Positions 6,294-12,743 of a DNA stretch of 13,852 nucleotides are shown piece after piece (positions within the stretch are counted from its first letter, which is position 1; every line of letters starts with the position of its first letter). The position numbers and the translations under genes were made by a program. Under the pieces are notes generated by a model. The model worked only from the letters and a program-made list of their open reading frames with translations, ran no database searches and was not told where the DNA came from. Origin of the DNA: Oscillospiraceae bacterium (lineage in GTDB: Bacteria > Bacillota > Clostridia > Oscillospirales > Ruminococcaceae); the NCBI GenBank assembly GCA_017394565.1, contig JAFPXW010000421.1, forward strand, positions 1-13,852, read 5' to 3'.

Positions 6294-7018
6294 CACAGCA
6301 CCCTCGATAAGAATTCCTTCAGTCGGGGATTCTGCGGATTCGTAAAGAATTCCTGCGGTGCGTTTTCCTCCACGATGTAGCCGCCGTCCATGAACATCAC
6401 ACGGGATGCCACTTCACGCGCAAAGCCCATTTCATGCGTCACCACGACCATCGTCATGCCCTCGTCCGCAAGCTCGCGCATGAGGGACAGCACCTCGCCG
6501 ACCATTTCCGGATCGAGCGCGGAGGTCGGCTCGTCAAAGAGGATCACATCCGGATTCATCGCCAGCGACCGTGCGATCGCGATGCGCTGCTTCTGTCCGC
6601 CGGACAGCTGGTTCGGGTACTGGTCAGCCTTGTCGAAAAGTCCGACTTTCCGGAGCAGTTCTTCCGCCTTCTTGTCGGCATCCGCCTGCGGCATCAGACC
6701 GAGCTTCACAGGGGCAAGGGTGATGTTCTTCCGGATGGTCAGATGCGGAAACAGGTGAAAATGCTGGAACACCATGCCCATTTTCTCGCGCACGGCGTAG
6801 AGTTCCTTTTCCTTCATGGCGGTCAGCTCCCTGCCCTCGAAGGAGATCTTGCCGGAGGTCGGCTTTTCGAGGAGATTCAGGCAGCGCAGGAAGGTGCTTT
6901 TGCCCGAACCGGACGGCCCGATGACAACGACCTTCTCCCCCTTTTCGATGGTGGTGGAAATGCCCTTGAGGACTTGCAGGTCGCCGTAGGCTTTGGTCAG
7001 ATTCTCAACGCAGATCAC
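6293..7018 (-). CDS. Amino-acid ABC importer ATP-binding protein (GlnQ family)
   Basis: A 241-residue ATPase of the polar amino acid uptake family. Walker A GPSGSGKST is at 34-42, the Q-loop MVFQHFHLFPHLT at 82-94, signature LSGGQKQR at 138-145, Walker B VILFDEPTSALDP at 158-170 and the switch His at 195. FPHLT and EMGFA are typical of GlnQ/HisP-type proteins. It drives uptake through the permease encoded just upstream. Start choice: an ATG at 7039 exists, but the ribosome site AAGGAGG lies inside its first codons; GTG at 7018 follows that site by 10 nt, gives the normal family length and begins at the conserved first strand (MICVENLTKAYG). The start overlaps the permease end by 14 bp. Confidence 0.95.
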   Translation of the reverse strand: MICVENLTKAYGDLQVLKGISTTIEKGEKVVVIGPSGSGKSTFLRCLNLLEKPTSGKISFEGRELTAMKEKELYAVREKMGMVFQHFHLFPHLTIRKNITLAPVKLGLMPQADADKKAEELLRKVGLFDKADQYPNQLSGGQKQRIAIARSLAMNPDVILFDEPTSALDPEMVGEVLSLMRELADEGMTMVVVTHEMGFAREVASRVMFMDGGYIVEENAPQEFFTNPQNPRLKEFLSRVL

Positions 7019-7706
7019 TCTTAGCCAGCCTCCTTTCAAGCAATGCCACCAGACGGCTCAGGATCATGACCATCGCCAGATAGATCAGCGCTACCGCGAT
7101 CAGCGGCAGGAATGCTTCATAGGTCGCACTGCGGATGATGTCGCCGCCCTTGGTCAGGTCGTTGAGGGCAATGTTGCCGGCAACGGAGGTTTCCTTGAGC
7201 AGCACGATGAATTCGTTGGCAAGCGCCGGCAGGATGTTGCGCAGCGCCTGCGGAAGAATGATATGGATCATGGTCTTGGGGTAGTTCAGACCGAGGGATG
7301 CACCGGCTTCAAACTGCCCGTTATCAATGGACATGATGCCGGAACGGACGATCTCCGCCACATATGCCGCGGAATTCAGACCGAATGCCATGATCGCGAC
7401 GAAAATTTTCGACACATTGAACGACGCGAAAATGACGAAATAAATGATCATCAGCTGTACCAGCACCGGCGTGCCGCGGATGACGGTGAGGTAGAGCTTC
7501 GCGAGGAAATTCAGGATGCGAAGCTTGCCGGTCTTGGCGTAGGTCGAGCGCACAATGGCGATCAGGAAGCCCAGCACGATGCCGAGCAGTGCCGCAAAGA
7601 ACGTCACGATCAGCGTGATCTTCAGACCATTGGTGAGGTATGTCCAGCGGTCGTCCACGATGAACGTGTCGTGCAGCTTATCGAGAAAGCTCTGGAACGG
7701 ATTCAT
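7005..7706 (-). CDS. Amino-acid ABC importer permease (GlnP/HisM family)
   Basis: A 233-residue inner-membrane protein with about five hydrophobic helices (roughly 28-52, 70-95, 100-120, 150-175 and 198-220). It has the family motifs IRGTPVLVQLMIIYF (residues 77-90) and the cytoplasmic EAA loop EAGASLGLNYPKTM (133-146), which docks on the ATPase. As a single permease it probably forms a homodimer. It lies 11 nt after the binding-protein gene, with GAGGG as ribosome site, and its 3' end overlaps the ATPase start. Specificity cannot be read from the sequence beyond 'polar amino acid type'. Confidence 0.95.
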   Translation of the reverse strand: MNPFQSFLDKLHDTFIVDDRWTYLTNGLKITLIVTFFAALLGIVLGFLIAIVRSTYAKTGKLRILNFLAKLYLTVIRGTPVLVQLMIIYFVIFASFNVSKIFVAIMAFGLNSAAYVAEIVRSGIMSIDNGQFEAGASLGLNYPKTMIHIILPQALRNILPALANEFIVLLKETSVAGNIALNDLTKGGDIIRSATYEAFLPLIAVALIYLAMVMILSRLVALLERRLAKSDLR

Positions 7707-7717
7707 GCGGCAAGCCC

Positions 7718-8503
7718 TCAGTCTGCGCGGACAACGATGACCTGTGTGGTCGTTGCGTAGCCCTGCGTGAAGGAAACGTTCTTCTCACGCTCCGGAGTCA
7801 CGGTCATGCCGGCCACGCCGACATCCGCCTTGCCGGAATCGACAGCCGCGATGATCGAATCGAATTCCATATCCTCGATCACAAGCTCCATGCCCAGCTT
7901 GTCGCAGACCGCCTGCATCATGTCGGCATCAATGCCAACGACTTTGCCGCCGCTGGTGCTTTCGTAGGGCGGGAAGGCTGCATTAGTCGCCATGACGAGC
8001 TGACCGTTCGGGAAATCAGTCGCCGTCGAGGTGTAGGAAACCTGATCGGCATTGTCACCGACCCAGTGGCTCACGATCTCATCGAGGGTGCCGTCGTTTT
8101 TGAGTTCCGTGAGGGCGTTGTCAAGCTTCTCGCCGAGCTCGTCATTGCCCTTCTTGTAGGCGATGGCGTATTCCTCCGTTGCGAACGGATCGTCGAGGAT
8201 GGTCAGCTTCGGGTTCTTGGAAACGAACACCTTGGCCGGCTCGCTGTCGATGATGACGGCATCCGCCTTGCCCTGTGTAAGTGCCTGGATGGCATCCGCG
8301 CCTTTGTTGTAGCCCTCGACCGTGGCTCCGGCGATGTCGCCGGCGAAAATATAGCCGGTGGTGCCCAGCTGACAGGCGATGGTCTTGCCGCTGAGGTCAT
8401 CTGCGGAATGGACGGTATTGGCCGGAACACCGCAGGCAGTCAGGCTGGCACCGAGCAGGAGTGCCGCAGAGAGCAGGCTGAGGGATTTTTTCAGATTCAT
8501 CAT
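7718..8503 (-). CDS. Circularly permuted amino-acid-binding lipoprotein (SBP family 3) of the ABC importer
   Basis: A 261-residue lipoprotein: basic N-terminus, hydrophobic core and lipobox LTAC with the lipidated Cys at 24. The mature chain has the family 3 motifs in swapped order. Residues 31-107 are the normally second lobe: SADDLSGKTIACQLGTTG, DAIQALTQGKADAVIIDS. Residues 110-149 hold the return hinge YAIAYKKGNDEL and the closing helices to HWVGDN. Residues 150-167 are a new linker. Residues 168-250 are the normally first lobe: QLVMATNAAFPPYE, GKVVGIDADM, FDSIIAAVDSGKADV, AGMTVTPEREKNVSF. The chain ends with the first hinge strand, TTQVIVVRAD. The ligand residues R239 (TPER), D86 (IIDS) and the GTTG loop (47-50) are all present, suggesting it still binds an amino acid. 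The ATG at 8503 follows AAAGGAG by 6 nt. First gene of the operon. Confidence 0.93.
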   Translation of the reverse strand: MMNLKKSLSLLSAALLLGASLTACGVPANTVHSADDLSGKTIACQLGTTGYIFAGDIAGATVEGYNKGADAIQALTQGKADAVIIDSEPAKVFVSKNPKLTILDDPFATEEYAIAYKKGNDELGEKLDNALTELKNDGTLDEIVSHWVGDNADQVSYTSTATDFPNGQLVMATNAAFPPYESTSGGKVVGIDADMMQAVCDKLGMELVIEDMEFDSIIAAVDSGKADVGVAGMTVTPEREKNVSFTQGYATTTQVIVVRAD

Positions 8504-8541
8504 GATTAACTCCTTTGATTCATAGATCAGATTCCATGTGT

Positions 8542-8581
8542 ACTTGCATACTTATCCATTATAATGTATAAGAATGTAAAT
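8542..8581. promoter_or_regulatory. Palindrome centred on the -10 box of the ABC importer promoter
   Basis: The core CATTATAATG (8557-8566) is a perfect 10-bp palindrome containing the -10 box. Beyond one mismatched pair come CTTAT (8551-8555) and ATAAG (8568-8572), then weaker pairing out to 8542 and 8581; 16 of 20 position pairs match. Such a site would let a dimeric repressor block the promoter. Which regulator is unknown. Part of the symmetry is AT-rich and the -10 itself is near-palindromic, which tempers the call. Confidence 0.5.
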
Positions 8582-8586
8582 TGCAA
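8558..8586 (-). promoter_or_regulatory. Sigma-A promoter of the amino-acid ABC importer operon
   Basis: On the minus strand TTGCAA (8586-8581), 17 bp, TATAAT (8563-8558). The leader to the ATG at 8503 is about 48 nt, too short for a T-box or typical riboswitch. Confidence 0.85.
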
Positions 8587-8751
8587 GCGGAATTTATGAC
8601 TTTTTCGGGAATTCTGCGAAATTCGTGCAACCTATCTAAAAAAATGACAATCGGTCAGTCTTGTTTCTGATACTCGGTCTATCAGCAGGGATACGTCTGT
8701 CATAAAGCGGTCATTCTGCCGGTTGGATGGAATACAGGTTTACAAAATGTA
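8587..8751. other. Central part of the ABC/GH3 divergent intergenic region
   Basis: The whole gap between the divergent genes is 8504-8815. Between the two promoters I see no gene, no strong hairpin and no second promoter. The only patterns are an imperfect direct repeat GACAATCGGTC (8646-8656) and GATACTCGGTC (8669-8679), 23 bp apart, and a small TGAC-N5-GTCA dyad at 8645-8657. Either could be a regulator site but neither is strong. Confidence 0.35.
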
Positions 8752-8780
8752 TTGACATTTCTTCCAAAACGTGCTATACT
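8752..8780 (+). promoter_or_regulatory. Sigma-A promoter of the GH3 gene
   Basis: TTGACA (8752-8757), 17 bp, TATACT (8775-8780), with an extended TGC at 8772-8774. Transcription should start near 8787. Confidence 0.92.
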
Positions 8781-8791
8781 ATACCTATAAA

Positions 8792-8803
8792 TTCTGTACA
8801 GAA
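8792..8803. promoter_or_regulatory. Perfect 12-bp palindrome between the GH3 start site and ribosome site
   Basis: TTCTGTACAGAA is perfectly self-complementary and lies about 5-17 bp downstream of the predicted transcription start, with its end running into the GAAGGAG ribosome site. The position is typical of a repressor roadblock operator. As RNA the 4-bp stem would be too weak to matter much. Confidence 0.45.
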
Positions 8804-8815
8804 GGAGCAATGGCT

Positions 8816-11587
8816 ATGAAACGTACACTCGATTGGAACCACTATCTGTCCACAGCAGCCCTTGCCGCGGCGGAGGGCATCGTGATGCTGCGCAACGAAA
8901 ATGCAGCACTTCCGCTTCCGCGTGATGAGGAAGTCGCGGTATTCGGCCGCATCCAGCTCCATTACTACAAAAGCGGCACAGGCTCCGGCGGCATGGTCAA
9001 TGTGTCCAAGGTCACCGGCATCCTCGATGGTCTGCTCGAAGCCGGGATCCGCGTAAACCAGCCGCTTCTCGATATTTACAAGGCGTGGGACGATGCGCAT
9101 CCCTACGAACTCGGCGGCGGCTGGGGCGGCGAACCGTGGTCGCAGGCGGAAATGCCCCTGACGGAGGAAATCGTCGCAGATGCAGCGAAAACTTCCATGA
9201 CCGCTATCGTCATCATTGGCAGGACCGCCGGCGAGGAGCAGGACAACCGCATGGAGGCGGGCTCCTTCCTCCTGACGCAGGACGAGCGCGAGATGCTCCG
9301 GCTGACGCGCGAGCACTTCGGGAAGGTCGTCGTTCTGCTCAACACCGGCAACATCATGGATATGCACTTCGTGGACGAATTCTCGCCCGATGCGGTGCTG
9401 TATGTATGGCAGGGCGGCATGACGGGCGGCACGGGCACGGCAATGGTGCTGACAGGCGAAATCTCCCCATGCGGCAAGCTGCCGGACACCATTGCGTATG
9501 AGATCACGGACTATCCGAGCGACAAGAATTTCGGCTGCCGGGAGGGCAATCACTACGCAGAGGATATTTACGTCGGCTACCGCTATTTTGAGACCTTCGC
9601 GAAGGACCGCGTGCGCTATCCATTCGGGTTTGGCCTGAGCTACACGACGTTCCTGATGCAGACGGGTGTGGTCGAGCTCGACGAAAAGGAAGATCAGGTC
9701 TGCCTGGAAGTCACCGTGACCAATACCGGTAAGTTCGCCGGAAAGGAAGTCGTGCAGGTCTACTGCAAGGCGCCCCAGGGCAAACTCGGTAAGCCTGCGC
9801 GTGTTCTGACAGCCTTCGCCAAGACGAGAAACCTCGCACCGGGCGAGAGCCAGACCTTGCAGCTGCCGCTGGTGCCGCCGGTCTCGTATGATGATTCCGG
9901 TGTGACGGGGCATCGCTTCTGTACGGTTCTGGAAGCCGGAGATTATCGGTTCTACGTCGGTTCTGATGTGCGCTCGGCGCAGTTCGAGGCGTGCGTGCAG
10001 ATCCCGGAGACGGTCGCAGGGCCGCAGCGCCGGCAGGCCATGGCACCGGTGGAAGCCTTTCAGCGCATCCGTCCGGTGCAGGACGACAAGACGTTCCGTG
10101 TGGAATTCGAGGACGTGCCGCTGAATACCGTCGATGAGCCGCAGCGCCGATTGGATGCGCTTCCGGCAGAACTCCCGAAGCCCGACAAGGAAGTGACCTT
10201 TGCCGATGTGTACCGCCGGGAAGCCACTCTGGAGGAATTTGTCGGCAGCCTGACAGACGAGGAGCTTTGCTCGCTGGCACGCGGTGAGGGCATGGGTTCT
10301 CCGCGCGTGACCGCCGGCACAGCATCCGCATTCGGCGGTGTGACCGATGCGCTGGAAGCCAGAGGCATCCCTGCCGGCTGCTGCTCTGACGGCCCGTCCG
10401 GAATGCGTCTGGACTGCGGAACAAAGGCATTTTCGCTCCCGAACGGCACCATGCTGGCATCGACCTTCAACCGTGAGCTGCTGGAGGAGCTGTACACCGA
10501 CGTCGGTCTGGAAATGACCGCCAACAAGGTGGACTGCCTGCTCGGCCCCGGCATGAATATCCACCGTCATCCGCTGAATGGACGCAATTTCGAGTATTTC
10601 TCGGAGGATCCCTTCCTGACCGGACAAATGGCGGCGGCAGAACTGCGCGGTCTGCATCAGGCTGGCGTGACCGGAACGATCAAGCATTGCTGCGGCAATA
10701 ACCAGGAAACAAATCGACATTTTTACAATTCCGTCGTTTCTGAGAGAGCGCTGCGTGAAATTTACCTGCACAGCTTCGAGATCGCCGTCAAGGAGGGCGG
10801 CGCGAAGACCATCATGACGACCTACGGCTCGGTCAATGGCGTGTGGACTGCCGGAAACTACGACCTCTGCACGGAGATCATCCGCAAGGAATGGGGATTT
10901 TCCGGCTTCCTGATGACCGACTGGTGGGCGAATCTCAACCGCCGCGGAGAGGCGCCCGACAAGCGCGACCTGGCGGCAATGGTCAGCGCCCAGAATGACG
11001 TGTACATGGTCTGCGCCGACTGCCTTGACCACGAGGATAACCTGATGGAAGCCCTCGCCGACGGCCGGCTGACACGCGGCGAACTCCAGCGCGGCGCGAT
11101 GAATGTCCTGCGCTTCACGCTCGGCACGAACGCCATGAAGCGCAAAATGGGCGAGGATACGTCGGTGGAGATCCTAAACCGCCCGGCGGAGGAACTCGAC
11201 GACGGCAAGCCCGTGGTGTTCTATGATCTGGAGGGCGACCTCACGCTGGATCTGACGGACATCTGCACCGACAAGGGGCAGAACCACACCTTTGCGCTGA
11301 AGGTGGCGAACCCCGGCTGGTTCCGGATGACGCTGACCGCCTCGGCAGAGGGCGGAGAGCTGGCGCAGATCCCTGTCACCCTGTTCTCGATGGGAACGGC
11401 AAGCGGTACCTTCACCTGGAACGGCACCGGAGGAAACGCCGTCAGCTTCACGAAAAATCTGCCGCTGTTCTCGCGGTTTACGACGATGCGGCTGTATTTC
11501 GCCCAAAGTGGCCTGAAAATGCACAGCATCCGGTTTGAAGCGCTGGGAACGGGCATTGACGTGGGTTCTTTGTCAGAAAGTGAGTAA
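8816..11587 (+). CDS. GH3 glycosidase with reversed domain order (beta-glucosidase-like), cytoplasmic
   Basis: A 923-residue protein. Residues 1-285 form the alpha/beta sandwich that is C-terminal in most GH3 enzymes (TAGEEQDNR with E140/E141, ending YPFGFGLSYTTF at 268-279). A fibronectin III-like domain follows (about 290-400). The TIM barrel lies at about 476-790, with CSDGPSGMR (substrate Asp525), GRNFEYFSEDP (589-599), KHCCGNNQE (K623, H624) and LMTDWW carrying the likely nucleophile Asp702. Residues about 805-923 are an extra beta-sandwich, perhaps a carbohydrate-binding module. This order is known from Ruminococcus albus and Butyrivibrio beta-glucosidases. There is no signal peptide, so it likely splits imported oligosaccharides or glycosides. 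Start choice: the ATG at 8816 follows GGAG by 8 nt; an ATG at 8810 is too close, and the GTG at 8771 lies upstream of the transcription start. Monogenic. Confidence 0.92.
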   Translation: MKRTLDWNHYLSTAALAAAEGIVMLRNENAALPLPRDEEVAVFGRIQLHYYKSGTGSGGMVNVSKVTGILDGLLEAGIRVNQPLLDIYKAWDDAHPYELGGGWGGEPWSQAEMPLTEEIVADAAKTSMTAIVIIGRTAGEEQDNRMEAGSFLLTQDEREMLRLTREHFGKVVVLLNTGNIMDMHFVDEFSPDAVLYVWQGGMTGGTGTAMVLTGEISPCGKLPDTIAYEITDYPSDKNFGCREGNHYAEDIYVGYRYFETFAKDRVRYPFGFGLSYTTFLMQTGVVELDEKEDQVCLEVTVTNTGKFAGKEVVQVYCKAPQGKLGKPARVLTAFAKTRNLAPGESQTLQLPLVPPVSYDDSGVTGHRFCTVLEAGDYRFYVGSDVRSAQFEACVQIPETVAGPQRRQAMAPVEAFQRIRPVQDDKTFRVEFEDVPLNTVDEPQRRLDALPAELPKPDKEVTFADVYRREATLEEFVGSLTDEELCSLARGEGMGSPRVTAGTASAFGGVTDALEARGIPAGCCSDGPSGMRLDCGTKAFSLPNGTMLASTFNRELLEELYTDVGLEMTANKVDCLLGPGMNIHRHPLNGRNFEYFSEDPFLTGQMAAAELRGLHQAGVTGTIKHCCGNNQETNRHFYNSVVSERALREIYLHSFEIAVKEGGAKTIMTTYGSVNGVWTAGNYDLCTEIIRKEWGFSGFLMTDWWANLNRRGEAPDKRDLAAMVSAQNDVYMVCADCLDHEDNLMEALADGRLTRGELQRGAMNVLRFTLGTNAMKRKMGEDTSVEILNRPAEELDDGKPVVFYDLEGDLTLDLTDICTDKGQNHTFALKVANPGWFRMTLTASAEGGELAQIPVTLFSMGTASGTFTWNGTGGNAVSFTKNLPLFSRFTTMRLYFAQSGLKMHSIRFEALGTGIDVGSLSESE

Positions 11588-11598
11588 TTTGTGGAAAA

Positions 11599-11645
11599 CA
11601 AGCGTCCTGCTGTCTTTTGGAGATGGCAGGACGCTTGCATTTTTT
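11599..11645 (+). terminator. Rho-independent terminator of the GH3 gene
   Basis: CAAGCGTCCTGC (11599-11610) and GCAGGACGCTTG (11626-11637) form a 12-bp perfect stem, then CA and TTTTTT (11640-11645). It begins 11 bp after the GH3 stop. Its right arm and T-tract also hold the dusB -35 region. Confidence 0.93.
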
Positions 11646-11663
11646 CACGATCTATGCTACAAT
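11635..11663 (+). promoter_or_regulatory. Sigma-A promoter of dusB, overlapping the GH3 terminator
   Basis: TTGCAT (11635-11640), 17 bp, TACAAT (11658-11663), with an extended TGC at 11655-11657. The -35 shares bases with the descending terminator arm. Confidence 0.75.
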
Positions 11664-11677
11664 AATACTATCAATCG

Positions 11678-11700
11678 CCGCCGGTGATACTACGCGGCGG
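11678..11700 (+). other. Hairpin in the dusB leader
   Basis: CCGCCG (11678-11683) and CGGCGG (11695-11700) can pair across an 11-nt loop just before the GGGAGG ribosome site (11704-11709). It has no U-tract and no resemblance to a known riboswitch. It may tune translation or simply reflect GC-rich sequence. Confidence 0.35.
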
Positions 11701-11714
11701 ACAGGGAGGTTTCC

Positions 11715-12692
11715 ATGCAAAAGATCCACATCGCGGGACAGGACGTTCCGCAGACCGCCGCACTTGCCCCGATGGCAGGCGTTGCCGATACCGCGTACCG
11801 GCAGCTTTGCTGTGAAATGGGCGCTGCCATGTGCGTTTCCGAGATGATCTCCGCCAAGGGGCTTTGCTACGACAGCAAGGGCAGCGCGGAGCTGTGCCGC
11901 ATCACACGCGAGGAACGCCCGATGGGGCTGCAATTGTTCGGCTCTGAACCGGAATTCATCGCACGCGCGTCCGAAATGCTCATGGCGTTTCAGCCGGACT
12001 GGATCGACCTGAATATGGGCTGTCCCGTTCACAAGGTCATCCAGACGGGCGCAGGCTCGGCACTCATGAAAACCCCCGAGCTTGCGGCGGAATGTGTTCG
12101 CGCCGCCGCGGAACATTCCAGTGTTCCGGTCACGGTCAAAATGCGCATCGGCTGGGATGCCGACAGCGTGAATGCCGTGCCCTTTGCAAAGCTTATGGAA
12201 GAAGCCGGCGCGGCGGCCATTACCGTCCACGGCCGGACGAAAGCCATGCTCTATTCCGGAAAAGCCGACTGGGAGGTCATCCGGCAGGTGAAGCAGGCGG
12301 TCTCCATTCCGGTCATCGGCAACGGCGACGTGACCGATGCCGCATCGTGCAAAGCGATGTATCAGGCGACAGGTGTCGATCTGGTCGCGATCGGACGTGC
12401 AAGCTACGGAAATCCGTGGATCTTCCGCGAGATCGCCTGTGCGCGGGAGGGGCTTCCCTACACGCCGCCGACGAACGAGGAACGCATGGAGGTCATGCTG
12501 CGCCATGTACGGATGATCATGGATTACTCCGAAAAGCCGCCGCATCTCGCCATTCGCGAAGCACGCAAGCAGACCTCCTGGTACATGGCCGGCGGAAAGC
12601 ACGCGGCCGCCTTCCGTTCCCGCTGCTACCAGCTTTCCTCGTATGCGGAAGCAGTGAAGCTGGCAGAGGACTTTGTTGCGGCGAATGCGTAG
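11715..12692 (+). CDS. dusB: tRNA-dihydrouridine synthase, DusB family
   Basis: A 325-residue cytoplasmic FMN enzyme that reduces uridines in the tRNA D-loop with NADPH. Visible family motifs: LAPMAGVADTAYR (17-29) at the FMN-binding first strand, VSEMISAKGL (41-50), LNMGCPVHKV (99-108) with catalytic Cys103, KMRIGW in the middle barrel, ITVHGRTKAMLYSGKADW, and the phosphate-binding IGNGDV and IGRASYGNPWIF. A short helical C-terminal domain follows, and the length is normal for Dus. The ATG at 11715 follows GGGAGG by 5 nt. It is the first gene of a transcript that also carries the downstream membrane protein gene (51 bp gap, no terminator). In many Firmicutes this class is the main housekeeping Dus. 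Confidence 0.94.
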   Translation: MQKIHIAGQDVPQTAALAPMAGVADTAYRQLCCEMGAAMCVSEMISAKGLCYDSKGSAELCRITREERPMGLQLFGSEPEFIARASEMLMAFQPDWIDLNMGCPVHKVIQTGAGSALMKTPELAAECVRAAAEHSSVPVTVKMRIGWDADSVNAVPFAKLMEEAGAAAITVHGRTKAMLYSGKADWEVIRQVKQAVSIPVIGNGDVTDAASCKAMYQATGVDLVAIGRASYGNPWIFREIACAREGLPYTPPTNEERMEVMLRHVRMIMDYSEKPPHLAIREARKQTSWYMAGGKHAAAFRSRCYQLSSYAEAVKLAEDFVAANA

Positions 12693-12743
12693 ATGTTAGT
12701 GGGAGAATTCCCCCTCATTTCGCAGGAAAGGAGCAACCCTGAT

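Noticed and set aside
7718..8503. Possibility that the swapped motif order is a frameshift or two fused gene fragments
   Set aside because: There is one continuous frame with a single signal peptide, each lobe is present once and complete, ligand residues are intact, and promoter, ribosome site and downstream permease spacing are normal.
8645..8657. TetR-like TGAC-N5-GTCA operator in the ABC/GH3 intergenic region
   Set aside because: A four-base arm dyad is expected by chance in this much DNA and it is far from both promoters.
8771..8815. N-terminal extension of GH3 from the GTG at 8771
   Set aside because: That codon lies upstream of the predicted transcription start and the extension would be encoded by the -10 box and the ribosome site.
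8774..11032. A 752-codon open frame antisense to the GH3 gene
   Set aside because: Same kind of shadow frame: low-complexity His/Arg/Ala-rich translation, no start signal, and the sense gene has all its catalytic motifs.
11678..11700. Riboswitch or attenuator in the dusB leader
   Set aside because: There is only a 6-bp GC stem with an 11-nt loop, no alternative pairing and no U-tract; kept only as a weak hairpin.
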